Assembly (NCBI GenBank): GCA_025936175.1
Contig: JAICTV010000007.1
Location: 1-57,167 of the forward strand
Reading direction: 5' to 3'
Length of the DNA: 57,167 nt
Source of the DNA: Phycisphaerae bacterium
GTDB lineage: Bacteria; Planctomycetota; Phycisphaerae; Tepidisphaerales; Tepidisphaeraceae
In this document: positions 42,071-50,000 of the stretch, piece by piece
Numbering within the stretch: the stretch's first letter is position 1
Layout of the letters: each line of letters starts with the position of its first letter
Notes under the pieces: model-generated
The model's database searches: none
Told to the model about the DNA's origin: nothing
What the model saw: only the letters and a program-made list of their open reading frames with translations
Made by a program: the position numbers and the translations under genes

Positions 42071-42350
42071 TGCCCGTCTCTCTCCCGTTGTGGTCTCCCG
42101 TTGCCGCGCACGAACAAATGTACCATCCGCCAGAATTCGGACAGAATTTTGCAGTCGATGATGGAACTGCAATCGCATTCGATCGGAAATCTCCGGTTTC
42201 AAGTTTCAAATCGCGCGATTTGCTCGGCGTTTTCGCAAGAGCGCGCCGGCCGTTGCACGTTCGTGATCACGTTCCTGCAACGCGGGGGGAAGAAGGGAGG
42301 AGCTGCGCCATGACTCGATCCATCGACGCTCCCCGCCGTCGCGGCGGATG

Positions 42351-42390
42351 TTCAGAAATCTTCAGTTTTCTTCAGTCATCTTCAGTCGCA
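42351..42390. repeat. Four helically phased TTCAG boxes
   Basis: TTCAG starts at 42351, 42361, 42371 and 42381; the first three units fit TTCAGnnnTC. A 10-bp spacing puts all boxes on one face of the helix, as in multi-site operators. It is about 240 bp upstream of the GmhA-like start and 281 bp upstream of the lysozyme start. Confidence 0.6.
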
Positions 42391-42404
42391 TCGCGAATGT
42401 GCGG

Positions 42405-42564
42405 AACGAAGCCAACAGCGCATTCGGGCGCGCGCGCGAATATGCCATCGCATCGTGCGGTGCGAAACGAACCCAATCGAAGCCAGCGAAAAACCGCGTT
42501 TCCGGTTCAAAAACGCGGAAATCGCCAGTTCGGAGCCCGCGCGCCGCTGCAAAACGAACCCAAT
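42405..42564. repeat. Three dispersed copies of an AACGAAnCCAA word
   Basis: AACGAAGCCAAC (42405) and two copies of AAACGAACCCAAT (42465 and 42552) are spaced 60 and 87 bp apart with unrelated sequence between. Such short words can mark a decayed repeat element. Confidence 0.5.
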
Positions 42565-42630
42565 GCCACACGCCGGCGCGCCCGCGACGCTTCGCCTCGT
42601 GCATCGGCTTTGGCTATAACTCGGCGCTCG

Positions 42631-43191
42631 ATGAAGCGATTGCTCGACACCGCCGTTTCCGAGCTCACGCAGCTCCTCCCCAGCCTCGCGGCGCTCGAGC
42701 CGCAGATGTCTCAGTTGGCCGAGGCGATCATGGACGCCTGGAGCCGGCACGGGAAAGTGATGACCTGCGGCAACGGCGGCAGTGCATCCGATGCGATGCA
42801 CCTGGCCGAAGAGCTGATCGCGCGCTTCCAGAAGAACCGCCGGGCGCTGGCGGCGATCGCGCTGTGCGACCCGACGGCGATCACCTGCGCGGCGAACGAT
42901 TTCGGCTTCGAGCAGATCTTCTCGCGGCAAATCGAAGGTCTTGGAAACGCCGGCGATGTGCTGGTCGTCTTCACCACCAGCGGCAACAGCCCCAACGTCC
43001 TGCGCGCGCTGGAGGCGGCGAAGAAGCAGGGCGTGCTGACGGCAGGGTTCCTCGGCCGCGACGGCGGAAAGGCGGCGGCGATGTGCGACATCCCCATCAT
43101 CGTCCCCGCGCAGACGTCCGCACGAATTCAGGAGGGACACAAGGTGCTCTATCACGTGCTGTGCGCGTGGGTGGATCAGAGAGTGGACTGA
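42631..43191 (+). CDS. SIS-domain phosphosugar isomerase, GmhA-like
   Basis: A 186-residue cytoplasmic protein resembling sedoheptulose-7-phosphate isomerase, first step of ADP-heptose synthesis for LPS. SIS motifs are CGNGGSASDAMHLAEEL (46-62) and FTTSGNSPNVLRALEAAK, and the catalytic-type Glu/His are in SARIQEGHKVLYHVLC. Length fits GmhA. DiaA-like or other SIS proteins remain possible. Start ATG 42631 is chosen since upstream in-frame sequence is repeat-rich and non-coding in character. The convergent lipoprotein gene ends 11 bp away. Confidence 0.82.
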   Translation: MKRLLDTAVSELTQLLPSLAALEPQMSQLAEAIMDAWSRHGKVMTCGNGGSASDAMHLAEELIARFQKNRRALAAIALCDPTAITCAANDFGFEQIFSRQIEGLGNAGDVLVVFTTSGNSPNVLRALEAAKKQGVLTAGFLGRDGGKAAAMCDIPIIVPAQTSARIQEGHKVLYHVLCAWVDQRVD

Positions 43192-43202
43192 AGCGCTGGC
43201 CG

Positions 43203-43844
43203 CTAGCGCATCTCTTCCGGCTCGTCGCTCTCCGGTGTCCAGGCATAGAACAGCTTGGCCACCTGATCGGCGACGTCGAGGTACATCTTGTCGCGCAGGT
43301 CGATCGGGTTCGCAGGCGACTTGATGCCCATGCGCGTCTGCGCGCTGACGGGATAGCCGTCGGAGAGATCATTGGGGAACAGCGTGTGCCCGTCTTTGAC
43401 ATCCACCAGTCGCACCCGCGCGGTTGTCAGCCCCTGCAACCCCTCGCCGCCCGGCAGCGGCTGGACGTCGCTGGCGAGCAGTTGCACGTACAGCACCTGC
43501 TTGGCGTCGAGCGCCTGGCCGATCGAGGTGATGGACATCTTCGAATAGTCCGCCGCCTTCGTGTCGCGCAGCGCGATGACTTTGTCGTACTCGACGATCG
43601 GCGCGACCTTGTTGGTGTTGAGCTGTTCGCCCACGCGCTGGCCGAGGATGTCCGCATCGCGCTGCGTCGAGGACTGGTGTTGATAATTCTCCACCAGAAC
43701 CACCATCGGCGTCTTCTGCGGGATGTACTTCGCCGGTCGCTTGGGAGGGCCGGCCGTCTTCCACAGCAGCACGCTCACGAGGTTGCAGCCGCCGGCCAGC
43801 GACAGGGACATCAGCGCGAGCAAGAGCACGAAGCGGCGCGTCAT
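43203..43844 (-). CDS. Lipoprotein of unknown function (second of a pair)
   Basis: A 213-residue lipoprotein; the lipobox is LAGGC with the acylated Cys at residue 20. The mature part has HQSSTQRDADILGQRVGEQL and ALDAKQVLYVQLLASD segments and no known domain. It starts 3 bp after the related lipoprotein gene, and both end with an acidic tail following an F-Y-A/I-P-type segment, so they are probably paralogues working together in the envelope. Confidence 0.8.
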   Translation of the reverse strand: MTRRFVLLLALMSLSLAGGCNLVSVLLWKTAGPPKRPAKYIPQKTPMVVLVENYQHQSSTQRDADILGQRVGEQLNTNKVAPIVEYDKVIALRDTKAADYSKMSITSIGQALDAKQVLYVQLLASDVQPLPGGEGLQGLTTARVRLVDVKDGHTLFPNDLSDGYPVSAQTRMGIKSPANPIDLRDKMYLDVADQVAKLFYAWTPESDEPEEMR

Positions 43845-43847
43845 GAA

Positions 43848-44546
43848 TCAGTCCTCGTCCGCCTGGTAGGGAATGAACAGGTGCGAGACTTCCGTCGAGA
43901 GCAGGTCGATCGTGCCCATGTACATCTTCTCATCGCCCCCTCCCGGCACGCCCTCGGAGGGCGCCTTCTTCGGGTACAGCACCTGCACGTCCGGCTTGTT
44001 GTACGCGACGACGGCTTTCCCGCTCGGATCGATCTCGACCAGATGCACCACACACTTGGCGCGGCCGCGGAACAGTTCGACCGATGCCACCGAACGTGTC
44101 GCAAAGTCGTCCATCTCGACGTAGATCAGCCGGCTCACGCCGAGCTTGGGCGCCACGTCGGTGATGTTCATCGCCTCGATCTCGGGATGGTCCTTCTGGT
44201 AGCGAACGATGGAGGCGGGCAGCACCGGGAAGGTCGCGCCGCGCAGCGTGCGCGCTTTGCTTTCCTTCGGATCCTTGGCGCCTTCCTTGCCCTGGGCGGC
44301 GATGAGCTTGTTCTGGATCGCGTTGGCCAGGTCTTGTTGAATCGTCGGGAAATCGATGCGGATGCCGCGATCGGCCCAGACCATCACGCCGATCGTCTGA
44401 TCGCGCATCCCCTGATATTCCGGCTGCACGTCCGGCTTGGGCATGACGTAGGCGGCGTAACCGAGCGCGGTGCAGCCGGCGAGGAGGAACGGAAAAAGGA
44501 AAAAGGAAAACCGAAAAAGGATCGGACCGATCGTGCGGATGCGCAT
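43848..44546 (-). CDS. Lipoprotein of unknown function (first of a pair)
   Basis: A 232-residue lipoprotein with lipobox LLAGC (acylated Cys at residue 25). The mature part includes IQQDLANAIQNKL, PKLGVSRLIYVEMDDF and VVHLVEIDPSGKAVVAY, suggesting a periplasmic alpha/beta domain, possibly LptE- or TolB-N-like. No known family was recognised. The hydrophobic core of the signal peptide (FRFSFFLFPFL) is encoded by one arm of the A-rich hairpin repeat. It is probably co-transcribed with the downstream lipoprotein. Confidence 0.8.
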   Translation of the reverse strand: MRIRTIGPILFRFSFFLFPFLLAGCTALGYAAYVMPKPDVQPEYQGMRDQTIGVMVWADRGIRIDFPTIQQDLANAIQNKLIAAQGKEGAKDPKESKARTLRGATFPVLPASIVRYQKDHPEIEAMNITDVAPKLGVSRLIYVEMDDFATRSVASVELFRGRAKCVVHLVEIDPSGKAVVAYNKPDVQVLYPKKAPSEGVPGGGDEKMYMGTIDLLSTEVSHLFIPYQADED

Positions 44547-44600
44547 GGTGCAAGCTCCAGGGTGTGCCGTTTTTCCTTTTCTCGTTTTTCCTTTTTCCTT
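44491..44600. repeat. Purine-tract hairpin repeat overlapping a signal peptide
   Basis: A GGAAAAAGG-rich arm (44491-44520) is complementary to a CCTTTTTCC-rich arm (44567-44600) around a 46-nt loop. The left arm lies within the lipoprotein gene, encoding its signal-peptide core, and the loop contains its start codon; the right arm ends just 3' of the DUF2752 gene. Confidence 0.78.
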
Positions 44601-44603
44601 CGC

Positions 44604-45167
44604 CTACCAGCCGTCCATCCCGCGCAGGTGGATGAAGATCTTCCACGCCCACGCGCCGATGCCGAAGCCCATCAGCGCCGCGACCAGCCACGCGCCGTTC
44701 AGTTGCCGGAGCAAGCGCTGGATCGGTCGACCGGTCGATGCGATGTACAGCGCGGCCCAGAAGACGGTCCCGGTAATGATCGCCAGCACGAATCCCATCG
44801 GCTGGACATAGAAGCTGGCGATCCAGTTGCCGCGGACGAACCACGCGAAGCTCGTCGTCATGCCGCACGATGGACACGGCAGACCCGTGCGCGTGAGGAA
44901 GTCGCAGCCTTGAAACCCAAGAGCCTGGTGCGACCCGACGCCGGACGGCGAAGGCTTGAGCGAGACGGCGATGGCGAGCACCGCGAACATCGTGCCCGCC
45001 ACCAGCACGGCCGTCAGCCGCCCGGTCCACGGCACGCTCGCGCGTTGAACATTCGGTGTGTAAATGATGGGTACGGACGACTGCACGGAGGCGGGTACTG
45101 TAGCGATCGCAGGAAGGATGGGCAAAACGTCGCAGCCGCTCACACAGCCGAGCCGCGGGCAACGCAA
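44604..45167 (-). CDS. DUF2752 membrane protein
   Basis: An integral membrane protein with the DUF2752 signature CPSCGMTTSFAWFVRGNW and three or four hydrophobic segments (LTAVLVAGTMFAVLAIAV, GFVLAIITGTVFWAALYI, AWLVAALMGFGIGAWAWKIF). Function of the family is unknown. The open frame starts at TTG 45167; a GTG at 45086 is a better-looking start, because the DUF2752 family is usually shorter. It lies upstream of the two lipoprotein genes on the same strand and may share their transcript. Confidence 0.8.
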   Translation of the reverse strand: MRCPRLGCVSGCDVLPILPAIATVPASVQSSVPIIYTPNVQRASVPWTGRLTAVLVAGTMFAVLAIAVSLKPSPSGVGSHQALGFQGCDFLTRTGLPCPSCGMTTSFAWFVRGNWIASFYVQPMGFVLAIITGTVFWAALYIASTGRPIQRLLRQLNGAWLVAALMGFGIGAWAWKIFIHLRGMDGW

Positions 45168-45587
45168 GGTGATAAGATGGGTGGCGGTTCACGAACGAAG
45201 GTGGCTCAATGTCGCGTGGCACCTGAGTCCGGCAACTGACGGTCGCGTGGGGATTTAGCGAAATGGTGCCGAAGATGTTGACAACGCAGACTGGGAAAAG
45301 TACACGGGTGCGTTTGTCGGCCGCCGGCAGGGTCTTCTCATCAAAGACCGGCCGGGCGGGCGTGGTGGGCCGGTGACCGAGCCTTCGCCAGGGTGGCTCG
45401 GCTCGTCTTCTTCGCGGCTCGCTTTTGCCCCTTTGGTGAGCACCTGTCGTTGCCGTGTCGGCGCTGCCGAAGTTTTGCTCCGGCAGGCCGGAATTGGATC
45501 GAAGTCGGTCGCGCGCGCGAATTCGCGCGTTGCGGTGCAGAGTCGCGAGTGCGAGCGGGAGCGAGTGTCGGACAGGCGGTTGGGCTT
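45168..45587. other. Divergent intergenic region, possible promoter
   Basis: A 420-bp GC-rich gap without a supported gene between DUF2752 and the glycosyltransferase. It contains a TTGACA box (45278) 17 bp ahead of TACACG (45301), the only recognisable promoter-like element, and a GC-rich stretch with CCGGCCGG-type palindromes near 45350. Confidence 0.5.
45278..45306 (+). promoter_or_regulatory. Candidate sigma-70-type promoter for the glycosyltransferase
   Basis: A perfect -35 TTGACA at 45278-45283 with 17-bp spacing to a weak -10 TACACG at 45301-45306. The transcript would have a leader of about 275 nt before ATG 45588. Weak evidence given the poor -10. Confidence 0.3.
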
Positions 45588-46934
45588 ATGCGCGTCTTCA
45601 TGCTCGGGTGGGAATTTCCTCCGTTCATCTCCGGCGGTCTGGGCACGGCGTGTTACGGGCTGACCAAGGCGATGAGCAGCATCGGTACGGACATCCTGTT
45701 CGTCCTGCCGCGCCCGGTCTCGACGCCGTTCAGCACCCACCTCAAGCTCGTCAGCCCGCGCGCGGGTTCGCCGCTGGCGGTGCCGAGCACGGAATTTCGC
45801 CTGGATGAATTCGAGCGCGTCACCTTCCGCACGATCAACGCCGCGATCGGTGATCCCTATCAGACCGCCGAGGAGTTTGAAGAGGCGATGCGCTCCGGCG
45901 GCGCGACGCCGCAGCCGGGCGAGAAGCCGTACGTCGTCCAGGAACCGGGCCAACCGGCGCCGGCGAAAGCGGGCGCGCCGAAGGCGGGGGATCATTACGG
46001 CGGCGACCTGTTCAACGAGGTGCAGCGTTACGCCGCCCTCGCCGCCGAAGTCGCGCGGCACGAATCGTTCGACGTCGTTCACGCGCACGACTGGATGACT
46101 TTCCCTGCCGGCATGGCCGTCGCCGCCCTCAAGGGCGCGCCGCTGGTCGTTCACGTTCACTCCACCGAGTTCGATCGCTCGGGAGTCCACGTCGACAGCC
46201 GCATCTACGACATCGAGCGCCGCGGCATGCACGCCGCCATTAAGATCATCGCCGTCAGCTACCTGACGAAGAACATCATCACGCACCACTACGGCATCGA
46301 TCCGAACAAGGTGGAGGTCGTGTACAACGCGATCGAGACCAACGGCAACGGCGCGTTCGACGAAGAGAAGTACAAGATCCATCGCGACGAGAAGATCGTC
46401 CTTTTCCTCGGCCGAATCACGATGCAGAAAGGCCCGGAATATTTCCTCGCGGCGGCGAAGAAGGTGCTGGAGGTGATGGACAACGTGAAGTTCGTGATGG
46501 CCGGCTCCGGCGACATGACCCGCCGCACCATCGAGATGGCCGCCAGCATGGGCATCGGGCACAAGGTGCTCTTCACCGGCTTCCTGCGCGGCCCGGACGT
46601 GGAGAAAGTCTTCCGCATGGCCGACCTCTACGTCATGCCCAGCGTCAGCGAGCCCTTCGGCATCGCGCCGCTCGAAGCGATGAGCCACGACGTGCCGGTC
46701 ATCATCTCCAAGCAGTCCGGCGTGAGCGAAGTGCTGCAGCACGCGCTGAAGGTGGACTTCTGGGACGTGAACGAGATGGCGAACAAGATCATCGCCGTCC
46801 TCAAGCATCCGCCGCTGGCCAGCACGCTCCGCCAGCACGGCTCATTCGAGGTGGGCAAGATGAGCTGGACCGACGCCGCCCGCGCGTGCGTGACCGTTTA
46901 CGACCAGGCCGTCGGGGCGATGAACGGCCGCTGA
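45588..46934 (+). CDS. GT4-family glycosyltransferase, glycogen-synthase-like
   Basis: A 448-residue cytoplasmic GT-B enzyme. The N-terminal nucleotide-sugar motif WEFPPFISGGLG (8-19) and DVVHAHDWMTF are typical of starch/glycogen synthase-like and GT4 enzymes. The C-terminal domain has FLGRITMQKGPEYFLAAAK and the E-x7-E pair in SVSEPFGIAPLEAMS. An insertion near residues 110-140 is Pro/Ala-rich. ATG 45588 is chosen because homology to the family begins exactly there. Product could be a storage or surface glycan; donor unknown. Confidence 0.88.
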   Translation: MRVFMLGWEFPPFISGGLGTACYGLTKAMSSIGTDILFVLPRPVSTPFSTHLKLVSPRAGSPLAVPSTEFRLDEFERVTFRTINAAIGDPYQTAEEFEEAMRSGGATPQPGEKPYVVQEPGQPAPAKAGAPKAGDHYGGDLFNEVQRYAALAAEVARHESFDVVHAHDWMTFPAGMAVAALKGAPLVVHVHSTEFDRSGVHVDSRIYDIERRGMHAAIKIIAVSYLTKNIITHHYGIDPNKVEVVYNAIETNGNGAFDEEKYKIHRDEKIVLFLGRITMQKGPEYFLAAAKKVLEVMDNVKFVMAGSGDMTRRTIEMAASMGIGHKVLFTGFLRGPDVEKVFRMADLYVMPSVSEPFGIAPLEAMSHDVPVIISKQSGVSEVLQHALKVDFWDVNEMANKIIAVLKHPPLASTLRQHGSFEVGKMSWTDAARACVTVYDQAVGAMNGR

Positions 46935-46961
46935 AGTTCGCTGGAAGAGGGAAAAGGGGGA

Positions 46962-46989
46962 CTGGCGTATAACGCCAGGTTGATATAAT
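46962..46989 (+). promoter_or_regulatory. Candidate promoter with 17-bp dyad
   Basis: A consensus -10 box TATAAT (46984-46989) lies 34 bp before ATG 47023. Directly upstream is a perfect dyad, CTGGCGT-ATA-ACGCCAG (46962-46978), occupying the -35 to spacer region, which would suit a repressor operator. No good -35 was found. A Shine-Dalgarno GGGGAG lies at 47008-47013. Confidence 0.5.
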
Positions 46990-47022
46990 CCACGCCTCAT
47001 TTGCAACGGGGAGAAAATCCGG

Positions 47023-50000
47023 ATGAGCCATAGTGCTTTTGTCGGCAAGCGCGCGCTGCGCCGGCGCCATCGTCGTCGCCGGTCGCTGATTGAGCCGCTC
47101 GAGGTTCGTCGTCTTCTGACCGCGGGGCAGTTGGATTCGACGTTCGACGCCGACGGCGTGAAGCTCGACGCCGTCAACGCCGGCCAGACCGTCACGCCGA
47201 TGCCCAACGGGCAGATCCTCGTCGCCGGGTTCGGCTATCAGAAGCAGATCGCGCTTCTCTCGCAGTCGGGGGCGATCGACACGTTGTTCGTCCCGCCGGG
47301 CGATTTGCTCGGTGGGGTGCTGAACTTTTCCGACTCGCTCGTTCAGCCGGACGGGAAGATCGTCCTGCTCGGCTGGCGGGCGCAGGCGTCGCCGTACATC
47401 TCCACCGTCGAGGTGATCCGTCTCAACGCGGACGGCACGTACGATACGACCTTCGGCGGCGGGGACGGGAAGGTCGTCTTCGATCAGTCGTATTCGCAGT
47501 TCAGCCGCGAGATGGCCATCCAGCCGGACGGCAAGCTGCTCATCGCTGTCGGCACCGACGCCGATTCCAACGTCGCGCGTGTCGGCAAGATCGCGCGGCT
47601 GCTCCCCGACGGCTCGCTCGATCAAACCTTCGGCGCCGGCGGGATCGCCAGCACCATCATCAACGGCCAGCCGCTCTCGATCACCGGCATGGCGCTGGAA
47701 GCCGACGGCGGCATCGTTGTCGCCGGCGCGCGCAACGGGCCGAGCGGCCAATCGTACTTCGGCCCCGGCGTGATGCGCTTCACCAGCGCCGGCGTGCCCG
47801 ACAACAGCTTCGGCGCCGCCGGCGCGTTCACCAGCGCGAACACAAACGATACCTACGCGGACGTCGCGGTCGAAGCCGACGGCACGATAATCGCCGTGGG
47901 TCAAACCAGCGCGATCACCGGCTCCGACACGCTGATCGTCAAGATCTCCAGCACCGGCGGCGGCAATTCGCGCGCGACGTACAGCCTGGTCAACGGCTAC
48001 GACCGCGCGGACCAGGTCGTGCTCGATCCGAAGGGCAACATCGTCACCGTCGAGACCTTCGGCACCGCCAACAGCTCCGAAGGCAATGACGGGCTGGCGC
48101 GCTTCGTGCCCGGCGTGGCGCAGAACTTCATGCTCGACACGACGTTCAACGGCGTTGGTTACGTGGTCGGCAACTGGGGCACGCAGAAGAGCCGCATCGA
48201 AGACGCCGCGATCGACCGCGCCGGCAAGATCGTCACCGCGATCATCGCCGACAACGGCGGCAGCCAGACGGGGGGCGTGGCGCGCTTCCAGGGCGACGCG
48301 TTCGGCTCCGTGAGCGGCGTGCTGTATCACGATCTCGACGGCGACGGCACGCGCGACAGCAACGAGCCCGCGCTCGCCGGCCGGCAGGTCTACGTCGATA
48401 TCAACCTTGACGGCATCCTGGACGGCGATCCGGTCGTCACCACCAACGTCGACGGCACGTACTTCTTCACGCTCGCGCAAGGCTCGTACATGGTCCGCGA
48501 GGTCGTGCCCGCCGGCTGGCAGCAGACGCAGCCCAGCCCCGCCAACGGCTTCGGCGGCGCCTTCAGCGCGCTGGTCGCGAACAATCAAAGCATTCAGAAC
48601 GCCAACTTCGGCACCAACGTCATCGCCGCGGGCAGCGGCGCCGTCGCGGGAAAGGTTTACGAGGACGAGAACGGCGACGGACTCGGGAACTTCAACGACG
48701 GCCAGATCGCCAACCGCGTCGTCTACCTTGACGCCAACACGAACAATCAGCTCGACGCGGGCGAGCTCTCGACGACGACCGATCTCAATGGCCGCTACGG
48801 GTTCTCGGGCTTGACGCCGGGCCTGCATCGCGTCGCGATCGTGACGCCGAGCGACTGGTACACGACCAGCGCTTCTTCGGGAGACGTGCTCGTGTCCGCC
48901 GGCGCGGCCGTGAACTTTCCGTTCGCGCAGTTCCAGCGAATGGCATTCAATGGTTTCGTCTGGGACGATCACAACGCCGACCAGCGGCGCGAGCTCAGCG
49001 AAGCGCCGCTCGCCGGCTGGCGCGCGTACCTCGACGTCAATAAGAACGCGGCGTACGACCCACAGATCGACGTCAGCACGCTGACCGATGGGCAGGGGCT
49101 GTTCAGCTTCACGGGATTGACTCCCGCGGACGTCGCGGCGCCGGTGCGCATCCAGAATCAGCCGGGACACATCGTGCTGCTTGGCGGGTGGAGCACGGTG
49201 CCGATGTCCGGCTACGTGCTGAACACCGAGTGGCCGGTGGCCGATTCGACCTTGGTCAGCGGCCGTGTCGTCTACTCTGATACCGCCGGCGACCCGGGGC
49301 CCAAGGGCGTGCCCCTTCAAACCGTCTACGCGGACCTGAACAACAACGGCTCGCTCGACGGCAACGAGCCGAGCGCGATGACCGACAACTTCGGCAACTT
49401 CGCGATCCCCGGACTCTCCGCCGGCACGGTCTTCATTCGCACGATCCCTACCGCCGGCTACACGCAGACCTCGCCGGCGGATGCGTACCAGGCGACGGTG
49501 AACCCGAGCGGCATTTCCTTCGGCGGGACGTTCGCGTTCTCGACGACGCTCCACCGCGGCATCATCTCGGGAACGCTCTACGTCGATGTCAACGTCAATC
49601 GCACGCGCGACCAGGGCGAAAAGCCGATCGCGGGCCGAACCGTCTTCATCGACGCGAACGACAACGGCGTGCTCGATGCCGGCGAGCGCAGCACCGTCAG
49701 CGACAACAGCGGCTACTACCTCTTCAACGAGCTGACCGGCGGCACGTACACGCTCCGCCAGGTGCTCCCCTCAAGCTGGAACCAGACCGATCCCGGCGGC
49801 AACGCGAACTCCGCGAAACATCCCGTCATCTTTACCGACGCCAAGGGCGAACAGTCACAGATCAGCGACTTCGGCTCGGTCCCCAAGCCCGGCGCGATCC
49901 GCGGCGCCGTCTTCAAGGACGTCAACGGCGACGGAATCAAAGGCCCCGATGACATCGGCATCGGCGGGCGCACCGTCTGGATCGAGACGGATTTCGACGG

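Larger units (their letters stand above)
42071..42630. other. Long intergenic region with phased and dispersed short repeats
   Basis: This 560-bp divergent region between the lysozyme and GmhA-like genes holds no supported gene. It has four TTCAG boxes exactly 10 bp apart (42351-42385) and three copies of an ACGAAnCCAA word (about 42406, 42467 and 42554). It should contain both promoters, but none was recognised. Confidence 0.55.

Noticed and set aside
42348-45239. 963-residue plus-strand open frame
   Set aside because: It crosses the GmhA-like gene and two lipoprotein genes in other frames and has only Arg-rich low-complexity sequence.
46801-49554. 917-residue minus-strand open frame
   Set aside because: It is antisense to the delta-60 repeat gene, and its repeated acidic pattern simply mirrors that protein's repeats.
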